Part shown: piece by piece, positions 1 through 13,540 of the stretch
Position numbering within the stretch: position 1 is the stretch's first letter
Layout of the letters: every line of letters begins with the position of its first letter
From: Phaseolus vulgaris
Lineage: Eukaryota; Streptophyta; Magnoliopsida; Fabales; Fabaceae
Assembly (NCBI RefSeq): GCF_000499845.2
Contig: NC_023749.2
Coordinates: 10,301,298 to 10,365,297, forward strand
Length of the DNA stretch: 64,000 nucleotides
Direction: 5' to 3'
The notes under the pieces: generated by a model
Seen by the model: the letters and a program-made list of their open reading frames with translations, nothing else
Told to the model about the DNA's origin: nothing
The model's database searches: none
Program-made: the position numbers and the translations under genes

Positions 1-3000
1 ATCATTTTTTTAATGAGAGAAAATGTTTTTCTCTTACTTAAACACGATAAATTTGGACTATATATAAAACTAAAATTACATAATTAATCTTTTTATTTTA
101 TAAAATAATATAGAATTTTGTAGGTTGATAATACATTACAAAAAAATTCTAAATTAAATTTCATGCTAAAATTGACTGAAAACCTGAAGTGATAAACATG
201 CATTGATAAAGAAAAGCATTCAATAATTTATCTTTCCCCATGAGTTAGTAGTGCGGGTAGCTATCTCGCTGACGTCACACATTCATTGCCCCTTGCTTTT
301 CTTCAAATTACAACAATGCCACACACCAACAACTTTCCTGCGATGGAAAGGAGAATGAGGATATGGCACTAATGGTGCTACCAAATGGAATAAGCAATAA
401 TAGCTGCTAACTTTATCTAGGTTTGTATTTTAATTATGAAATTAAATTGAGTTAAATTTAATTGAAATTAAAAAAAAATATTATAGCTTATAAATCAACA
501 CAAATTTGAGAGAAATGTCTATCGAACTAGATTTGAAAGAAAGAGATTAAATATATTGTTTAAAAAATATATAATTTTATTTAATTAGATACTCAACTCA
601 TTACATTTTTACATAAACTAATTAAATAAATTATTATATATTTTATAAAATAATTATGGCAAAATTATTATTATTTTCTTACAATTTTATTATTTTAACA
701 TAAAAAATGTGAATGCACAAGTTTTGAATCACATGTGCTTCTACTATTAATATTTAATGAAAAATAAAAATTAATTTAAATGTTCCAATTAAAATCCGAA
801 TACGCTTTTTTCATTGTTTCTTTGAATGGTAATACCAACAAATTTAAATGAAATGGAAATGAACTTTGTTTATACTTTTTGTATCTAAATATATACTTTG
901 TATAGAAAAAAAAATAGTGGTGGTGATGTAAAAAAATAGTATATGGTACTGTGGTATAATGTTGAAAGAAGTTACTGATTTGTAGTATGTTATATTATTG
1001 ATATATGTGCAATTATTTTTCTTATATGAATAATTTATATTTACTCTTTTTTATTTAATTTTAAAAGATAATTAATATCAACAAGGGAAGACTAAGTATG
1101 TATTATTATAGATAAGAATAAAAAACAATAAGAAATATATAGAACAACTAGAAAAATTAGAAAAATATCATTTTGTTATATATTAAGAAATGCATGAATG
1201 CAAATATAAAGGTCCAATTCTAATATAATAATAAGATAAAATTTAAATATTGTATTTACTCACCTTTGAAAAACTTGCATTTTATATATATTAATATTAT
1301 AACAAATATATGCAATGAAGTTATTAGTAATTGAATAACTCAACTGATCAAATATTGCATTGATAATTAAAAACTAGTATTTAAATATTTATTATATTAA
1401 CTATATTTAATATTACTTATTAGAAGCTCAAATTGTTTTAAATATATTAAAAAAATAGTTATTCTTTATATTTTCGTTTTAGCTAAATATCTTATTAACT
1501 TAAGTATTAATCTTATATACACAAATATTTCTTGTATATTAAGCAACTAGAAAAAAATAAATCAGATACATATTTTTTCAATACTAAATAAAAAAATTTA
1601 CTTTAATAATTGTATAGTCAAAAACATTATTTTATAAATTTTTATAAAAATTTCATTTTTTCGCATTGATCAAATTTTAATAATTTTTTATTAATTTTAC
1701 TAGTTATAATATGAAACAATTTAGCTTTAGATAATATTAAGAGTGTTAAATAAAATATATTATGAGATATATGGGCATATAAATGTTAGATTAAGATTAA
1801 GATAGATTAATATATGATATTAATGATTTGAGGAGGAAGAAAGAATGAGTGATGGATGAGGATGATGAGACATAAATGATGTGGACTGATGTAGGATGTC
1901 TGTTGTTCCATGGCTTAAAACTGGGAATTCTTATGTTTTGGACATTTTGCAATTTCTTGTTGATGAGATTTAATTCTGGGAATAATTTCCACTGTGACAT
2001 TGATGATGGTTGGTTGTTTAGTTGTTCTGTGTGAATGATTAATTGTGATGGAGCTGAACTACTCATTAAGTTCCTTCTACCAATCTAGATAAAATGGCTC
2101 CCACATTTTTGTCATCCCCTTTTAATTACCTACTCATAAATTAAATGCATTCAGATTTTAGAAATCAAGAACACAATCTTTTCTAACTTTGCTTCTCTCT
2201 TCCATCACAAAACCTACTTCTATTTTAAAGTTACTTATTACTCTACACACAAATTTCAAGTTCCATTAATTAACATATATCCATATTTCATCTTTATAAC
2301 AAATACTTATGCAACTTGTTTAAAATTTACTGATTTGTATACATTAAATTTAAAGTTTTGAAATGAAAATAATACATAAATGAGAAAATTGGAGATGAGA
2401 AAAAATCATTAATTATTAACTTTATTATAAATTATTAAAATTGACAAAATTAGTTATTGTAACGAGTTTTTTTAGTCTTTTTAAAAGATAAAAGTAATTT
2501 TTTTTGGGATGTTATTGATAATGGTTTATTTATTCTTATGATAATTGTTGATAATGTGTAGTTATGAGGTATTTTACTTATTAGGTTTAAGACGAGAACA
2601 AATGTGTTCATTGATTTGAGAGTTAAGAAAATCATATGTTTTTTCTTCTTGGTGACTTTTATAGAATTTGATGTTTGTACTGTAAAAAAAAAAGTGAAAT
2701 TTTATTTTATAATATTTATGAAGGCACAAAAGATGTTAAATGTTCTGGATAAATACTTTCTTACAAAAATATATGATAATTAAAGATACTTTAGAGTAAA
2801 ATATTTTATAATATATAAAATAATTATTCGCATAATGAATCAAGTGTTAAATATAGAAAAAAAAAGTTTGATAGACAATAGTTACCATTCAATTTTTGAA
2901 AAGTTAAAATAAATTATTACAACTCAAAATCACATTATTTTTAAGATTGATATGATCACAATGTTTGGAAAATTTAGAGAAGATGAATTGGAGTTTGAAA

Positions 3001-4956
3001 GATTTATAAAAAAAATGAAAATAAGAAAGAAATATATTTTAAAACTTTATTTGTAAAAGTTGTTTCAAGAGAAGAAAAAAAAGAAAAAACAAATTTTTGA
3101 TTGTCAAAATTTGAATATTTTGGCAAAATGTTTCCAAGGTTCTTAAAAAAAATATGAATAAATCTTTTCAATGTAAGAGAAATTTCAAGAATCAATATAA
3201 TCAGAATATATGTGATTTAAATGTTGTAAGTAAGAATATATAAAACTTTATTATCCTTTATTCCATATAAAACATCAAATTTAAGAGAATAATTACAATA
3301 AATTCATGAAAAATTTAAGAGTTTACCTAACATGAAAAAACAATTATTCAAACTCTTCAAACATTAAAGTGAGAGTGAAAAAAAAATACTTATGTTTTAT
3401 CCTCAAGTAGTAATGCAAGTAATTATAATTTTAAAATTGTGTTGAATTGTTATTAGTTGCTATGAGTTTCATGAATAAAAGATACTATTTTTAAAAATAC
3501 GAGGCTAACAAATATATTGAAGCAACTACATGAGAAAAATGATAACTTAAAAAAAAATTGATCACGATGTTTTATAGAAATGATCTATCAAAAAATTTCT
3601 CATGTTATTGTGTACAAACTTCTCAAACTATACCTTCAATTTTATTGATATAACATCACAAACATTTAAAAAAAAAATTGTTGAAACAACTCCACAATAT
3701 AATAAAATTCAATAGACCCGAACTTGTTTTTAATGAAGTGCTTACATTAAAGAGTAAAATATGTCTTTATAAATAATCAAATCAAATGCAAAATGCAAGT
3801 ACTTTATCTGTTGAACAAATGTAAAGTAACTTGTGTTTTTCTAACTTCACTCAATAAGTGAAAAGTTTAAAGGGACAATATTGATACACAACATTAAACT
3901 TTCATGGTACTTAATGATATTTAAATGCTTATTACAGTATGCAGGAAACATTCCTTTATTAATTGTGGATCCTATGTTTTTGCTTTTATGTTTTTACATT
4001 TATGTATGAATCTTTGTAAATTGTGCATTAGTATCATTTTTTTTCTTTTAAATTTATGCATGTTAGTATTCACTTTAACACTTTTTGAGAGAATCTTACA
4101 AAATTTTGAAATTGATTTAAAAATATTTTAGAATATTATAATTGATATGTTAAAACATCTACTCAAGTAAAGTATTCACGATATATTACTTTGCATCATA
4201 ATTAAGTATTGTAAATTGAATAATTATCTAAATACAAGTTTCATCAATTGTAAACTATGTATTGAAACAATTATTTAGGTTCTTTGTATTTAATTTCCAA
4301 AATTCAGTAATAAACAATAAAATCGATCTAATTACTCTATATAAAAACTTTTATAAAAAAATTCAAAATTAACAAGTTTTAATCATTTATAACTATAATT
4401 AAATTCCTTAACTTTAAAGAATTGTTCAAAAATAATAAAATATTTTTTATAATTTTTACGGAGCGGTTATTACATTTTTTAATCTTATTATGTTTAAATA
4501 TTCATAAAAAAAAGTGATACTAACAAATATATTAGATATTAAAATCGAGTTTCTTTAATAAAAGTATCAAGTAATTTTAAAATTTTTTGAAAGGTGTTGA
4601 AATTTTTTAACTTAATTCAATATGGCTACAAATAAATTCAAATTGTCTCGATCAAACCACACCAATGCACTTATCCTTTTATTCATCTACAGAAAATCAC
4701 CTTATGCAATGTAAATAGTTTTGCAGTAATTTGAATTTTGTTATTTCAAAAAGTCAATCTTTCTCTATTTTTTTCCTTAATTAAGTAAACAAACCCTTAT
4801 CCACATTTTTCATCCTTATTTTCATTTTCCTCATTTAAACCAACCACTAATCAAAACTATATAATAATTTCATCTGGATTGTGAAACTTATCAATATCTT
4901 AATTTATTTTATACTATATAACTAAAAATAATTCTCACTTTACTAGCAAGTTTTTT
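1..4956. other. AT-rich spacer, no gene recognised
   Basis: Very AT-rich sequence with long A and T runs. The reading frames present are short, low-complexity and dominated by Ile/Phe/Asn/Lys, as expected by chance at this composition. One lower-AT patch (about 1800-2330) has an 89-codon reverse-strand frame with no recognisable domain. I see no RNA gene and no clear element boundary. Confidence 0.6.
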
Positions 4957-4959
4957 TTA

Positions 4960-5321
4960 CACTACAAGAAAATCATGAAATAGAAACTAATTTTTAGATA
5001 CCAAAATAATTAGTTGTAATAATAACTAAATTAAAGACCATTTTAGAAACTAAAAAAAAATTGGTTTCTAAATTAGTTTATATTATTGTTATCTAATTAG
5101 TGACCAAAGTTTTTGTTACCAAATTTATAAACTAAATAATTGGTAGTTAAAACCTTAGTTGCTAATTAGATACTAATTTAGAAACTATTTAACAATAATA
5201 GAAACTAATTTAGAAACCAATTTTTTTTTAGTTTCTAAAATGGTTTCTAATTTAGTTACTATTGGAACTAATTATTTTGGTTTCTAAAAATTGGTTTATA
5301 TTTTATGATTGTCTTGTAGTG
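4960..5321. mobile_element. CACTA-like foldback MITE, copy 1 (TSD TTA)
   Basis: The 362-bp element starts CACTACAAGAAAATCATGAA and ends with the inverted complement, ...CTTGTAGTG. It is flanked by TTA on both sides (4957-4959 and 5322-5324). Nearly the whole length is an imperfect palindrome: motifs such as AGAAACTAATTT in the left arm recur inverted in the right arm. CACTA (En/Spm) transposons make 3-bp duplications and have CACTA termini, so this is a non-autonomous derivative. It encodes nothing and would fold into a long hairpin if transcribed. Confidence 0.85.
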
Positions 5322-5637
5322 TTAATATCAGTTAGTTTTAAAATTTTATTTTTAATATAATAATAAATTAATTTTAAAAATATTTATTGAGTCTATTAAA
5401 CTTTGTAACGATCAGTTCTATAATGGTTTGGAAAACCGCCACACGCATATTGTAACATTTATAAACGTCAGTTTATACGAAAATAATTGTCACCTTATAC
5501 ATGATTTTTTTTGTACTAGTCTGTTTAAATTGATTTTGTAAGAATAAATTAAAACTTAATCTTACTTATATACAATATAACTTTTTTTTCTCCTCTTACC
5601 AAATGAAAATATTCTTCAAATTTATTTAAAATAGGGC

Positions 5638-5996
5638 CATTACAAAAAAATAATTAAATAATAACTAAATTTAAAAATAAAAATAATTAATTATTGATTA
5701 AATTGGATATTATTTTAAAAACTAAAAAATTATTTACATTTAAGATAATTTTTATTATAAAATATTTATAAAATAGTTTCATATTTTAAATTAATTTTTA
5801 TAAGATTAATAGAGATTAATTTAGAATATGATGTAATTAATAGTTAAAATTTTGATAATTAATAATTAGATATTAATTTAAAAAATATTTTATAATTTTT
5901 ATTAATAATATAAATTATTTAAAATATTAATAATTAATAATTTAATTGTTTTAATTTTTAACATTAATTTATATTTAATAATTTTATCAAAAAGTG
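5638..5996. mobile_element. Degenerate CACTA-like MITE, copy 2
   Basis: The same arm motifs as the 4960-5321 copy recur in the same order and spacing, with many substitutions. The left end reads CATTACAAAAAAATAATTAAA and the right end ...AAAAGTG. No target-site duplication survives. The length (about 359 bp) matches the family. Confidence 0.55.
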
Positions 5997-7310
5997 ATGT
6001 TGCAATAAAACAAACGGCTCTCAGAGCATAAGCTTCCAACGAAGAAGAAAAAAAAATCACTTACACTGTGTTTTTATATCTATATATGTTAGTGGGTGGT
6101 TGCTGTTTCTTCATTCTAAAGGACAAAATGGTAGTATTCTATAAAAAAAAAACATGTGTTTTGATGAGGTTGCAGTAAGTATATTTGCATGATACACCTA
6201 TAAACCTAACCTCCTCATCAAATAAATATTCATTCATAGCTGAGGCTAGCATTTGGAATTTCAAACTACATATGTTAGTGTCTTACTTTTTCTTAATTTT
6301 ATTTGTGTTCTAGGTTTTTGATGTCTTTATAGAACAGAACAAACTCAGATTTTTTAATGAAATCCAAGAAAATGAAAAACTAAAATGCCCCATAATTTTT
6401 CTCCTTTTTATAATTTCCCTTCTTTATTCTATTCTTTTTCTATTCTTGTGCATCACTCTGGTTGGATGACACTCCAGTCACTGTCCCTACCTGCACAGCT
6501 TTATTATTAACAAATATGTAATTAATGTGTAAAGTATCTTTTGTTAACTAAGATGTTTAATTATCTTTCATTGGAAATCGTGCATCATCTCATGCATTCA
6601 TCCCTTTTACTCCTCCCATACTATATTCATTTACAGCTACCACCAATTATGAACCTTGTGTTATTATTATTACCATGTTTATAGAGATTACAATTAGTAG
6701 TAACCTACCATTATGAATCATGGTTTTCAAAAATAATCATTAGCTTCCTCTCTTTAATCTAATGCCACACCAACTGTTCAACATTCAATTTTCCTCTCAA
6801 TCTAGTATGGTCCTACACTTTTCTATTGCCTCTAACCCTATTTTTTAAATAACAAGTCCTTTTGTATTTACCTATGTTTTAAAACTTAAATGAAACCCTT
6901 CACGAGATGCATCTTTGTCACTGTGTAATTTAGTAAACTTGTTGGATGAATCATAGTACTGCAAACAACACCACTCCTTGACTTAATAAATTAAAAAAAG
7001 ACAAAATAATATATTTTATTAAATATTTTAATTTAGATAAACTATTAGTTCTATCTTACTCAAATTATCCAATTAATCATGCATTATTTAATTAATTAAA
7101 ATTGAATAATAAATCAGGATTTTAAAAAATAATCCTGTCAAAATTAAGAATGGAATAAAAGCCAAGAAGAAATGTTGGGATCATACAGTCCATCTCATAG
7201 CACAATATAGGACCGAGTGTGTATAAACTGACACAAAATTATTTTAATTTAATCCATTATTTAACGTAAGATTTTAAATATGTAATTAGATAAAAAAAAA
7301 ACTTTCATTA
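5997..7310. other. Intergenic spacer, no gene recognised
   Basis: Moderately lower AT than its surroundings, with pyrimidine-rich stretches (about 6400-6480 and 6760-6850). No open frame of plausible protein composition, RNA gene or bounded repeat was found. Confidence 0.45.
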
Positions 7311-7684
7311 TACTATAAGAAAATTATTAAATAAAAATTAATTTTAAAATAAAAATAAAATAAAATAAAATTTATATTCTTTAAATTATATATTATTTTA
7401 AAAACATAATAAAATAATTTTTATTATTAACAAAATTTAGAATTGGATTTTTAAATTAGTATCTAATTAATTATATAAAAATAATTAATAATTTTAAAAA
7501 TTAACTTAATTAGTAATTAAAATCTTGATAACTAATTAGATAATAATTTAGAAATTATTTATTAATAATAAAAATTAATTTAGATATTAATAATTTTTTT
7601 AATTTTAAATAATATTTAATTTAATTAATATAAAGATTAATTATTTTTTATTTTTAAAATTGATTTGCATTTAATAATTATATG
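7311..7684. mobile_element. Degenerate CACTA-like MITE, copy 3
   Basis: The left terminus is TACTATAAGAAAATTATTAA. It is followed by the family's internal blocks (ATTTTAAAATAAAAAT, later TTTAGATATTAATAATTTTT) and an inverted right arm ending near 7684. Heavily mutated, so the boundaries are approximate. Confidence 0.5.
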
Positions 7685-8500
7685 GTTAATTGTATGTTAT
7701 TTGAATAAAAGTGGATTTTATGAAATATGAATATTTGTTTAGAGTATGATTGGTAGGAGAGTGAGTGAGTGGTGTGTGTTGTTTGAGAAATAAAGAAAGA
7801 AGAAAAGGAAAGAAGTATAAAAAATGGAATGGAGCAGTAGTTGGAGACACGAGCAAGACACATGAGTGTGCGTTTGTTGATGTGGTTTGTGTTGTGTTAC
7901 TTTTATTATTTCACCTAACAGTAGGGTATAGTAATTTTTGTGGGGAAACGAGTAAAAAGATTCCTATTCTTGTGTCTGTCCTCTGCAACTTTGATAATCA
8001 TATTCAATCTTTTCTCACCCCTCCAACGTTGACTGTTCTTCCACTTTCATGCTATCTCTCTCCCACTGCCCTTTCATAATTCATGGAGTAAGGTTTACTC
8101 AAACAACTATAACCTAATAATTTCCTCTCATCCAAATTATCATAACATGTGTTACGTTTGTTTCATCACTATATATATGCACATAATCTCCCTAATATAC
8201 TACTACTAATAGTAATAATATCATACAAAAGAAATCCTTCACAAGGAGGTAATAATCAAACTACTTCTACATCCATCAATATATATCTAATGTGCAATTA
8301 GAAAAATGTTTAAAAGAGCACATACTCATTGTGATTTCTTTTTTAAATAGACACTCTTTTAAGACTAGCTTCAGCTAGGGTGGAAGAATACAGTAAAATT
8401 GTTTCGACCGATAAAATTAGTATGGTTAGGTCAATCATTACATTTGAGATATTGTCTGTTTTGGAGGTTAATGTTTCATCACAATTTTATTTTTAAAAAA
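7685..8500. other. Promoter-like spacer without a downstream gene
   Basis: Less AT-rich than its flanks, with CT-rich tracts around 7970-8070 and a TATA-like ACTATATATATGC at about 8170. A 104-codon plus-strand frame (7765-8079) has no recognisable domain. No coding region follows within the next kilobase, so the stretch may be an orphan promoter, a non-coding transcript or simply unique spacer. Confidence 0.25.
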
Positions 8501-8519
8501 CGTTTCAGTGGATTGGAAA

Positions 8520-8690
8520 AAGAAAAAGTATATAAATTGCCATAAACCTTATTCCTGAGTGATGTGAGACTATGTTAGACTTATCGAAACAAAATTATTT
8601 TTTAATATATGAGTGTAAACCCTAAACCCTAAACCCTAAACTTCACTTTATAAATCAATTTTATAAGGTTGAAGTAAACTTAAAATTCAT
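8520..8690 (+). mobile_element. TRIM-type LTR fragment with telomere-like motif
   Basis: The segment after 8640 (CTTCACTTTATAAATCAATT through the AAGGTTGA block) matches the 3' half of the TRIM LTR at 17653-17769. Upstream, AAAAGTATATAAA and GATGTGAGACTAT correspond to the block at about 18255-18310. Between them sits a short telomere-like array. No primer-binding site is left. Confidence 0.4.
8617..8640. repeat. Interstitial telomere-like repeat, (CCCTAAA)3
   Basis: Three consecutive copies of the plant telomere unit in the CCCTAAA orientation, preceded by AAA. They lie exactly where the related TRIM LTR has only GCAAACTTCAC, so the array looks like a local expansion or insertion at an AAAC site rather than a chromosome end. 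Confidence 0.85.
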
Positions 8691-11600
8691 ATTTTAAAAA
8701 CTGAATGTATCATAATCATTTAAAATTTATTATAAAAAGGTTAACTAATCTTATCACGTCATCTAAATGAACTCGATTTTATAGTTAAATTAGAACTTTA
8801 ATTAAGAAAGATATGTGTCAAGTAGCAATTTTTTTTGAATTAATGATAATCTTGAATTTAAATTTTGTAAATAGAAACAAAATAGTTAAAAGTCAAAATT
8901 TTCTGTAAATATTAAAAATAAATAACTAATGGATCTTTTAAAATAATCTCAGAACTTTAAAAAAATATAATTATTAATAAATTAAAAATGGCTTCAGATG
9001 TAATTTTTACTAAAATAATAACTAGTCTAAAATTTAATAATATTTTCGTATACGAGAATCTATGTGAGTATAATTTGACGACATTTATATATTTTTTCAC
9101 TTAAAGTATTTTATATTTGAATTAAGTAGAAAACAAATATGAAAGATGCAATGGAAAAGAAAAAGAAAGAAAGGGAAAAAGTGGGCGGTGACTTTCCTAA
9201 AGTTTTATCCTTACCAAAACATTGGACCGGACGATGCAACTTTGTCCATATCTTTATGTAGTTTACCAGAGGAAATGATGATCTTATATATTGCAAATGC
9301 AATCAATTTTTAAATTAAAATTCAATTCATAAGTTTTTTTTTTACAGTAAGTTATACACTTATTTTGTGACCTTATACTATATTGTTTAATCTTATTGCA
9401 TAATTTCTCTTTCTTTCATGTTAATTTATCGTAAAAAATTTAATGTATAAATTTATTACTAGTTAGATCAATGTTTGTTTGGATTAATTCATATAAAGTA
9501 CCAGGTGGAAAAAAATTTCAAACACTCACTTACTACAAAATATATCTTAAATATACTTTAGTCTAGTTAAATAAAATATAATTAAATACATGTCATGTTA
9601 GCATTTATTTTAAAAGTGACTTACAATGTAATATAATATAGTATAATTAGCCAGTTTAATAGTCATATTATCAAGTATGAGAAACCTAGGAGAAGAAAAA
9701 GGTAATTAATTAGATGATTTACATGGTTCCTAAAATCCCTTAACAACATAAGAGTTAATTAATGTAGGGGATTAAGGAATCAGGGGACAAGCAAGCCTAT
9801 GAAGTTGTAGCACAATAGGTTTTGCCAAAGGTAGTGTGTAGCAATTGAATGAAAAGGTGGGAATGCACATTTTGGTCATAGGTTTTGATTTTGAAATGGC
9901 ACACATGTAGCAATCAATCAGCAATAGCCAACGAAGGGAGGCTTTTGACTTGTTTTGCCGCTACAAACTATCATCTCTGTTATGTCAAACACACTGCCCT
10001 TTAGGGTTGTCATAAGGGCACATATCCTAATTAATTAGTCACAAATTAGCACCCTTTCGAAAGCACATGCATTAATTTAAAAGGTTAATCCGTATGGTCA
10101 TTTTCTTGTAAAGTAGAAAGGGATAGCACATACCCTTTCTCCGTATTTCAGGCAAAGCTACATTCAAGAAATGCCATCTTCTCTTCTCTTTCTCTTTTTT
10201 GGATCCATAGTTTATTCATATTCATAAAATTACAGATCATTTTGTATCTTGCTAACAATATTTTGCATAAATTTATGATGTTAGGGAAATTTCTGGTGGC
10301 TAAATGGTCTTTCATATGTCATTATAACTCTTTAACAAACAAGATGAGTGTGCATTGATTTCAAAACTAGAACTCACAAAATTATGATAGAAAATTATTA
10401 GATGGAAGTGTAGTAAAGAGTGTGATTTTGAGATTTGTTATTTAGTGAAGATGATGGTATGATTTTTTGAAGAACTAGAAGTACTATATATGTATGCACT
10501 CAAAATTTTCTCCTTCACAAACTCATAGCAACCTGGGTATGATTGTGTATGCAGTACAAAATGATGAAGAATTGAAGATAATGGGTGAAGGGGCCTAGAA
10601 AAGAACTAAGGGAAAGGGTGGAAGGCAAAGGAAATGGGGCAGTGTCCTTGGGAGGTTACCCATAAGTCAAAATTTCTTCCATTTGCATATCCATTGAGAA
10701 GGAAGGGGAAAGGGTAAAGAAAGACAAAAAGAGACAAAAAGATCTTTGGGTAGGATTTGGCAAGGATTATTATTCCCACAAGGGTGTGGAAAATGGGGGA
10801 TAAGGGGAGGCTTTTTATTGTGGGTGGGTTTGTGTAATCCACTCCACCATACAACACACACAAAAGCCCTCTCAAATCATTTTAGTGAGAATGATGATTC
10901 CATAGAAAGGCCACAAGAAAGGTCATTGTGCCAAAGGAAAGGGATAAACTACAAATTGTGACAAATAAGCATGAGAATCTTGACTATGCCCTTATGCCAA
11001 CTCAATTTCCTTATATCTCCATCTTCCTCTTCTTCTTCTTTGCCCCTCATTTCTTTCACACTGTTTACCAAACATTTTTATTTCCATTCTTTTGACTTTA
11101 CACAAATACACTAAACTAAAACAATTACATCTTAACACGCTATTGCTTAGTGTGAAACATTTCATAAATAAATTAAAAGGATTTTTTTAAATTAGAAACT
11201 TAATCAAGGATCTTTAATTTTGAACTTAAATAACGACATTACAAGATAGCTCTTGTTGATTAATTTTTTAGTACGATGTGAAAAATATCCTTCCAATACA
11301 TGTTGTCGATAGATCTGAATTCTTCCCTCAATTAACCGATGAAATGAAGAGACAAATTTGTAGCTTTAATCGACATTCATCAAAATGTCCCAAACATAAA
11401 CATGTATGGAACCATGATTGGGTTCACCTATTGCATGCAACCGCCAACAAAATCATAGTGTAAAAAGAGAAAATTAAAAGGAAGAGAAAAAGGAAAGTTG
11501 ATTATGAACGTTGTTTTTCTTTCTCTTAATTAATGTATACAGTGAAGAAAATCAATCCCCTTCGAAAGTAAAGTCAAGAAATAGATAAAAAGAAAATAAA

Positions 11601-12100
11601 TAAAAAATTGTGAAGTTTATATATAGTCAAAAAATAAATCTGATATGAAGACAATTATTGCAGAGATAATACCGTTAGCAAAGATATTCCATGACATTAT
11701 ATGTTAAATGGGTGTTATGAGCTTATGACATTAGATAATGTTGATTAAGAATAGAATAGTATGATGCTATTTATCTCTGTGTGCCTGCTGTCCAACACAA
11801 CCCCACGTTTAAAAGACAGACAGTTTTAACTTTTAAGCATCAAGTTACATGTGATTTGGCTTACGCAAATAACAGCCTTTTTTTCAGTAATTTATTTAAT
11901 TCCAACAAAAATAATTTTACACATATGACATCATTTTAACTCTCTTTTCTTTACCTTTCAGTATTTCAAATGCCACTTAGTTGATGACCGGTAAACATTT
12001 GCCCATAATCACTACAAGTAATCTCTTTTAGCGAACATTAAAATTCAAAAACTGGTTTAAATTGATTTACGATATAAGTGGTAGAAAAATTATAGTAGCA
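8690..12100. other. Intergenic spacer including a lower-AT block
   Basis: Mostly AT-rich. The block 10560-10960 is purine-rich (GGGAAAGGG, GGGGGATAAGGGG) and less AT-biased. It carries overlapping short frames on both strands with no recognisable domain. A CT-rich tract follows at about 11015-11050. These have the look of unique, possibly transcribed or regulatory plant DNA, but I can assign no gene. Confidence 0.35.
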
Positions 12101-12532
12101 ATGTAGCACTAATACAGATACTGATACGATATGGATACGGATACGGAGATACGTAAAATCTCTAAAATATAGAACACAGGAACACGAATGTATATATTAT
12201 ATAATTATGAATTATATAAATTGACAATAAAGATTTATGTGCACAATTATGTTTCAGATTTTTTTTGGAGCTGAAAGATGTTTTTTATGACTGATTCACA
12301 AGGATTTGTTTCTTATTTTTATAATCATAATAACAATTTATACAATAAAGTTTGAATTTTTTAGAAAATTAATGTATTTTTTCTTTTTAAAATTGTGTTA
12401 GAACGGTACTAGAATTGTCAAAAATCTAACAAATACTTTTTGAATTAGACACTTCACGGATACATGTCCTACGGGTGTCATACGAGTGTCGGTGTCCGAT
12501 ACTCCATTTAAAAAGAGTGTCCGAGCTTCATA
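12101..12532. mobile_element. Degenerate TIR element, possibly hAT-like
   Basis: The left end is ATGTAGCACTAATACAGATA and the right end ...GTCCGAGCTTCATAAA. The outer bases are roughly complementary (ATGTAGCAC against TATGAAGCTC). Inside both ends are GATACGGATACGG-like and GTGTCGGTGTCCGAT repeats. Similar flanks (TAGTAGCA left, AAATAGCA right, 6 of 8 matching) would suit an 8-bp duplication. Class assignment is uncertain. Confidence 0.4.
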
Positions 12533-12967
12533 AATAGCAAATCATTTAACGATTATTTTTTTATTACAAAATTAAAAAAAAAAGTCATTATTGCATATGG
12601 TTGGTCATTCCAATTTTTAGAATATCAATTTAACAATCAAGAATTGATAGAAAATTTGTGGCTAATAAAATTAAAATTAATAACTAAAATCCAATATTTT
12701 TAATTATTAATTTAAGATTATTATTAATAATGTTAATAATAATAATAATAATATTAACGATATTAGAGGATGATCCGTTAATATTTTTTTTTTTTGCATT
12801 CTGGTAGGCGACTCTAGCTAAGAGAATGATAATATTAATTATGTATAAGGTTTTCATTTATTAATTTTTTATTGCTGATAGAAAAAATTAAAAAAAATCA
12901 CAAATGATGATGTGAGTAGACATAAAAGTTATAGTAACATTAAATAAAAAACTCTTTCTAATTATAT

Positions 12968-13145
12968 TATGATTATTATTATTATTATTATTATAATAAT
13001 AATTATATTTATTATTATCACCACTATTACTATTTTATTTATTACTATTATAATAATAATTATTATATTATTAATTGTAGCATTATTACAATTAATATTA
13101 TTACTAATATTAATAATAATAATAATAACAACAATAATAATAAAA
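12968..13145. repeat. ATT/ATA-rich microsatellite tract
   Basis: Runs of ATT, ATA and TAA triplets in both phases. The apparent reading frame across it (Ile-rich) is a by-product of the repeat and not a gene. Confidence 0.85.
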
Positions 13146-13204
13146 TATAAAATAAAAATAATTATAATGGAAAAAATAAAATAATTATAATTATAATAAT
13201 AAAA

Positions 13205-13540
13205 TAGTTATAACTAATTTATAAGAATTTAACGACCAAAATCTCTAATTTCTAGTAATAATAATCATTAATTTATAATAATTTATTTATTTTTAGTGAT
13301 GAGAATCATTTTGAATGCTAGTTTATAATAATTTAATGATAATCAAAATAAAATTAATCATTTAACTTGTAGTAATTTATTTGTATTTAGTAATTAAAAC
13401 TAAATTGATCACTAATTTATAAAAATTTAATTACCAAATTAAATCAATCACTAATTTATACTGATTTAATAACCAAAATAAAATTAATCACAATTTACAA
13501 TTAATTTATTTTGACCACTAAAATGGTCACTAAATAATTT
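13205..13540. repeat. Degenerate ~50-bp tandem repeat
   Basis: Blocks such as ATCACTAATTTATA followed by TTTAATAACCAAAATAAAA recur several times at roughly 50-bp spacing. The tract ends in a TGGTCACTAAATAATTTTTT segment. It may be the interior of a further MITE-like element, but no termini could be fixed. Confidence 0.35.

Noticed and set aside
1797..2066. 89-codon reverse-strand frame in a lower-AT patch
   Set aside because: No domain, no convincing exon context and no recognisable homology; possible but unsupported.
7765..8079. 104-codon plus-strand frame
   Set aside because: Cys/Val/Leu stretch without recognised domain; ends in CT-rich sequence that looks non-coding.
12969..13184. 71-codon frame of almost only Ile/Thr/Leu
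   Set aside because: It is the translation of an ATT/ATA/TAA microsatellite and has no gene-like composition.
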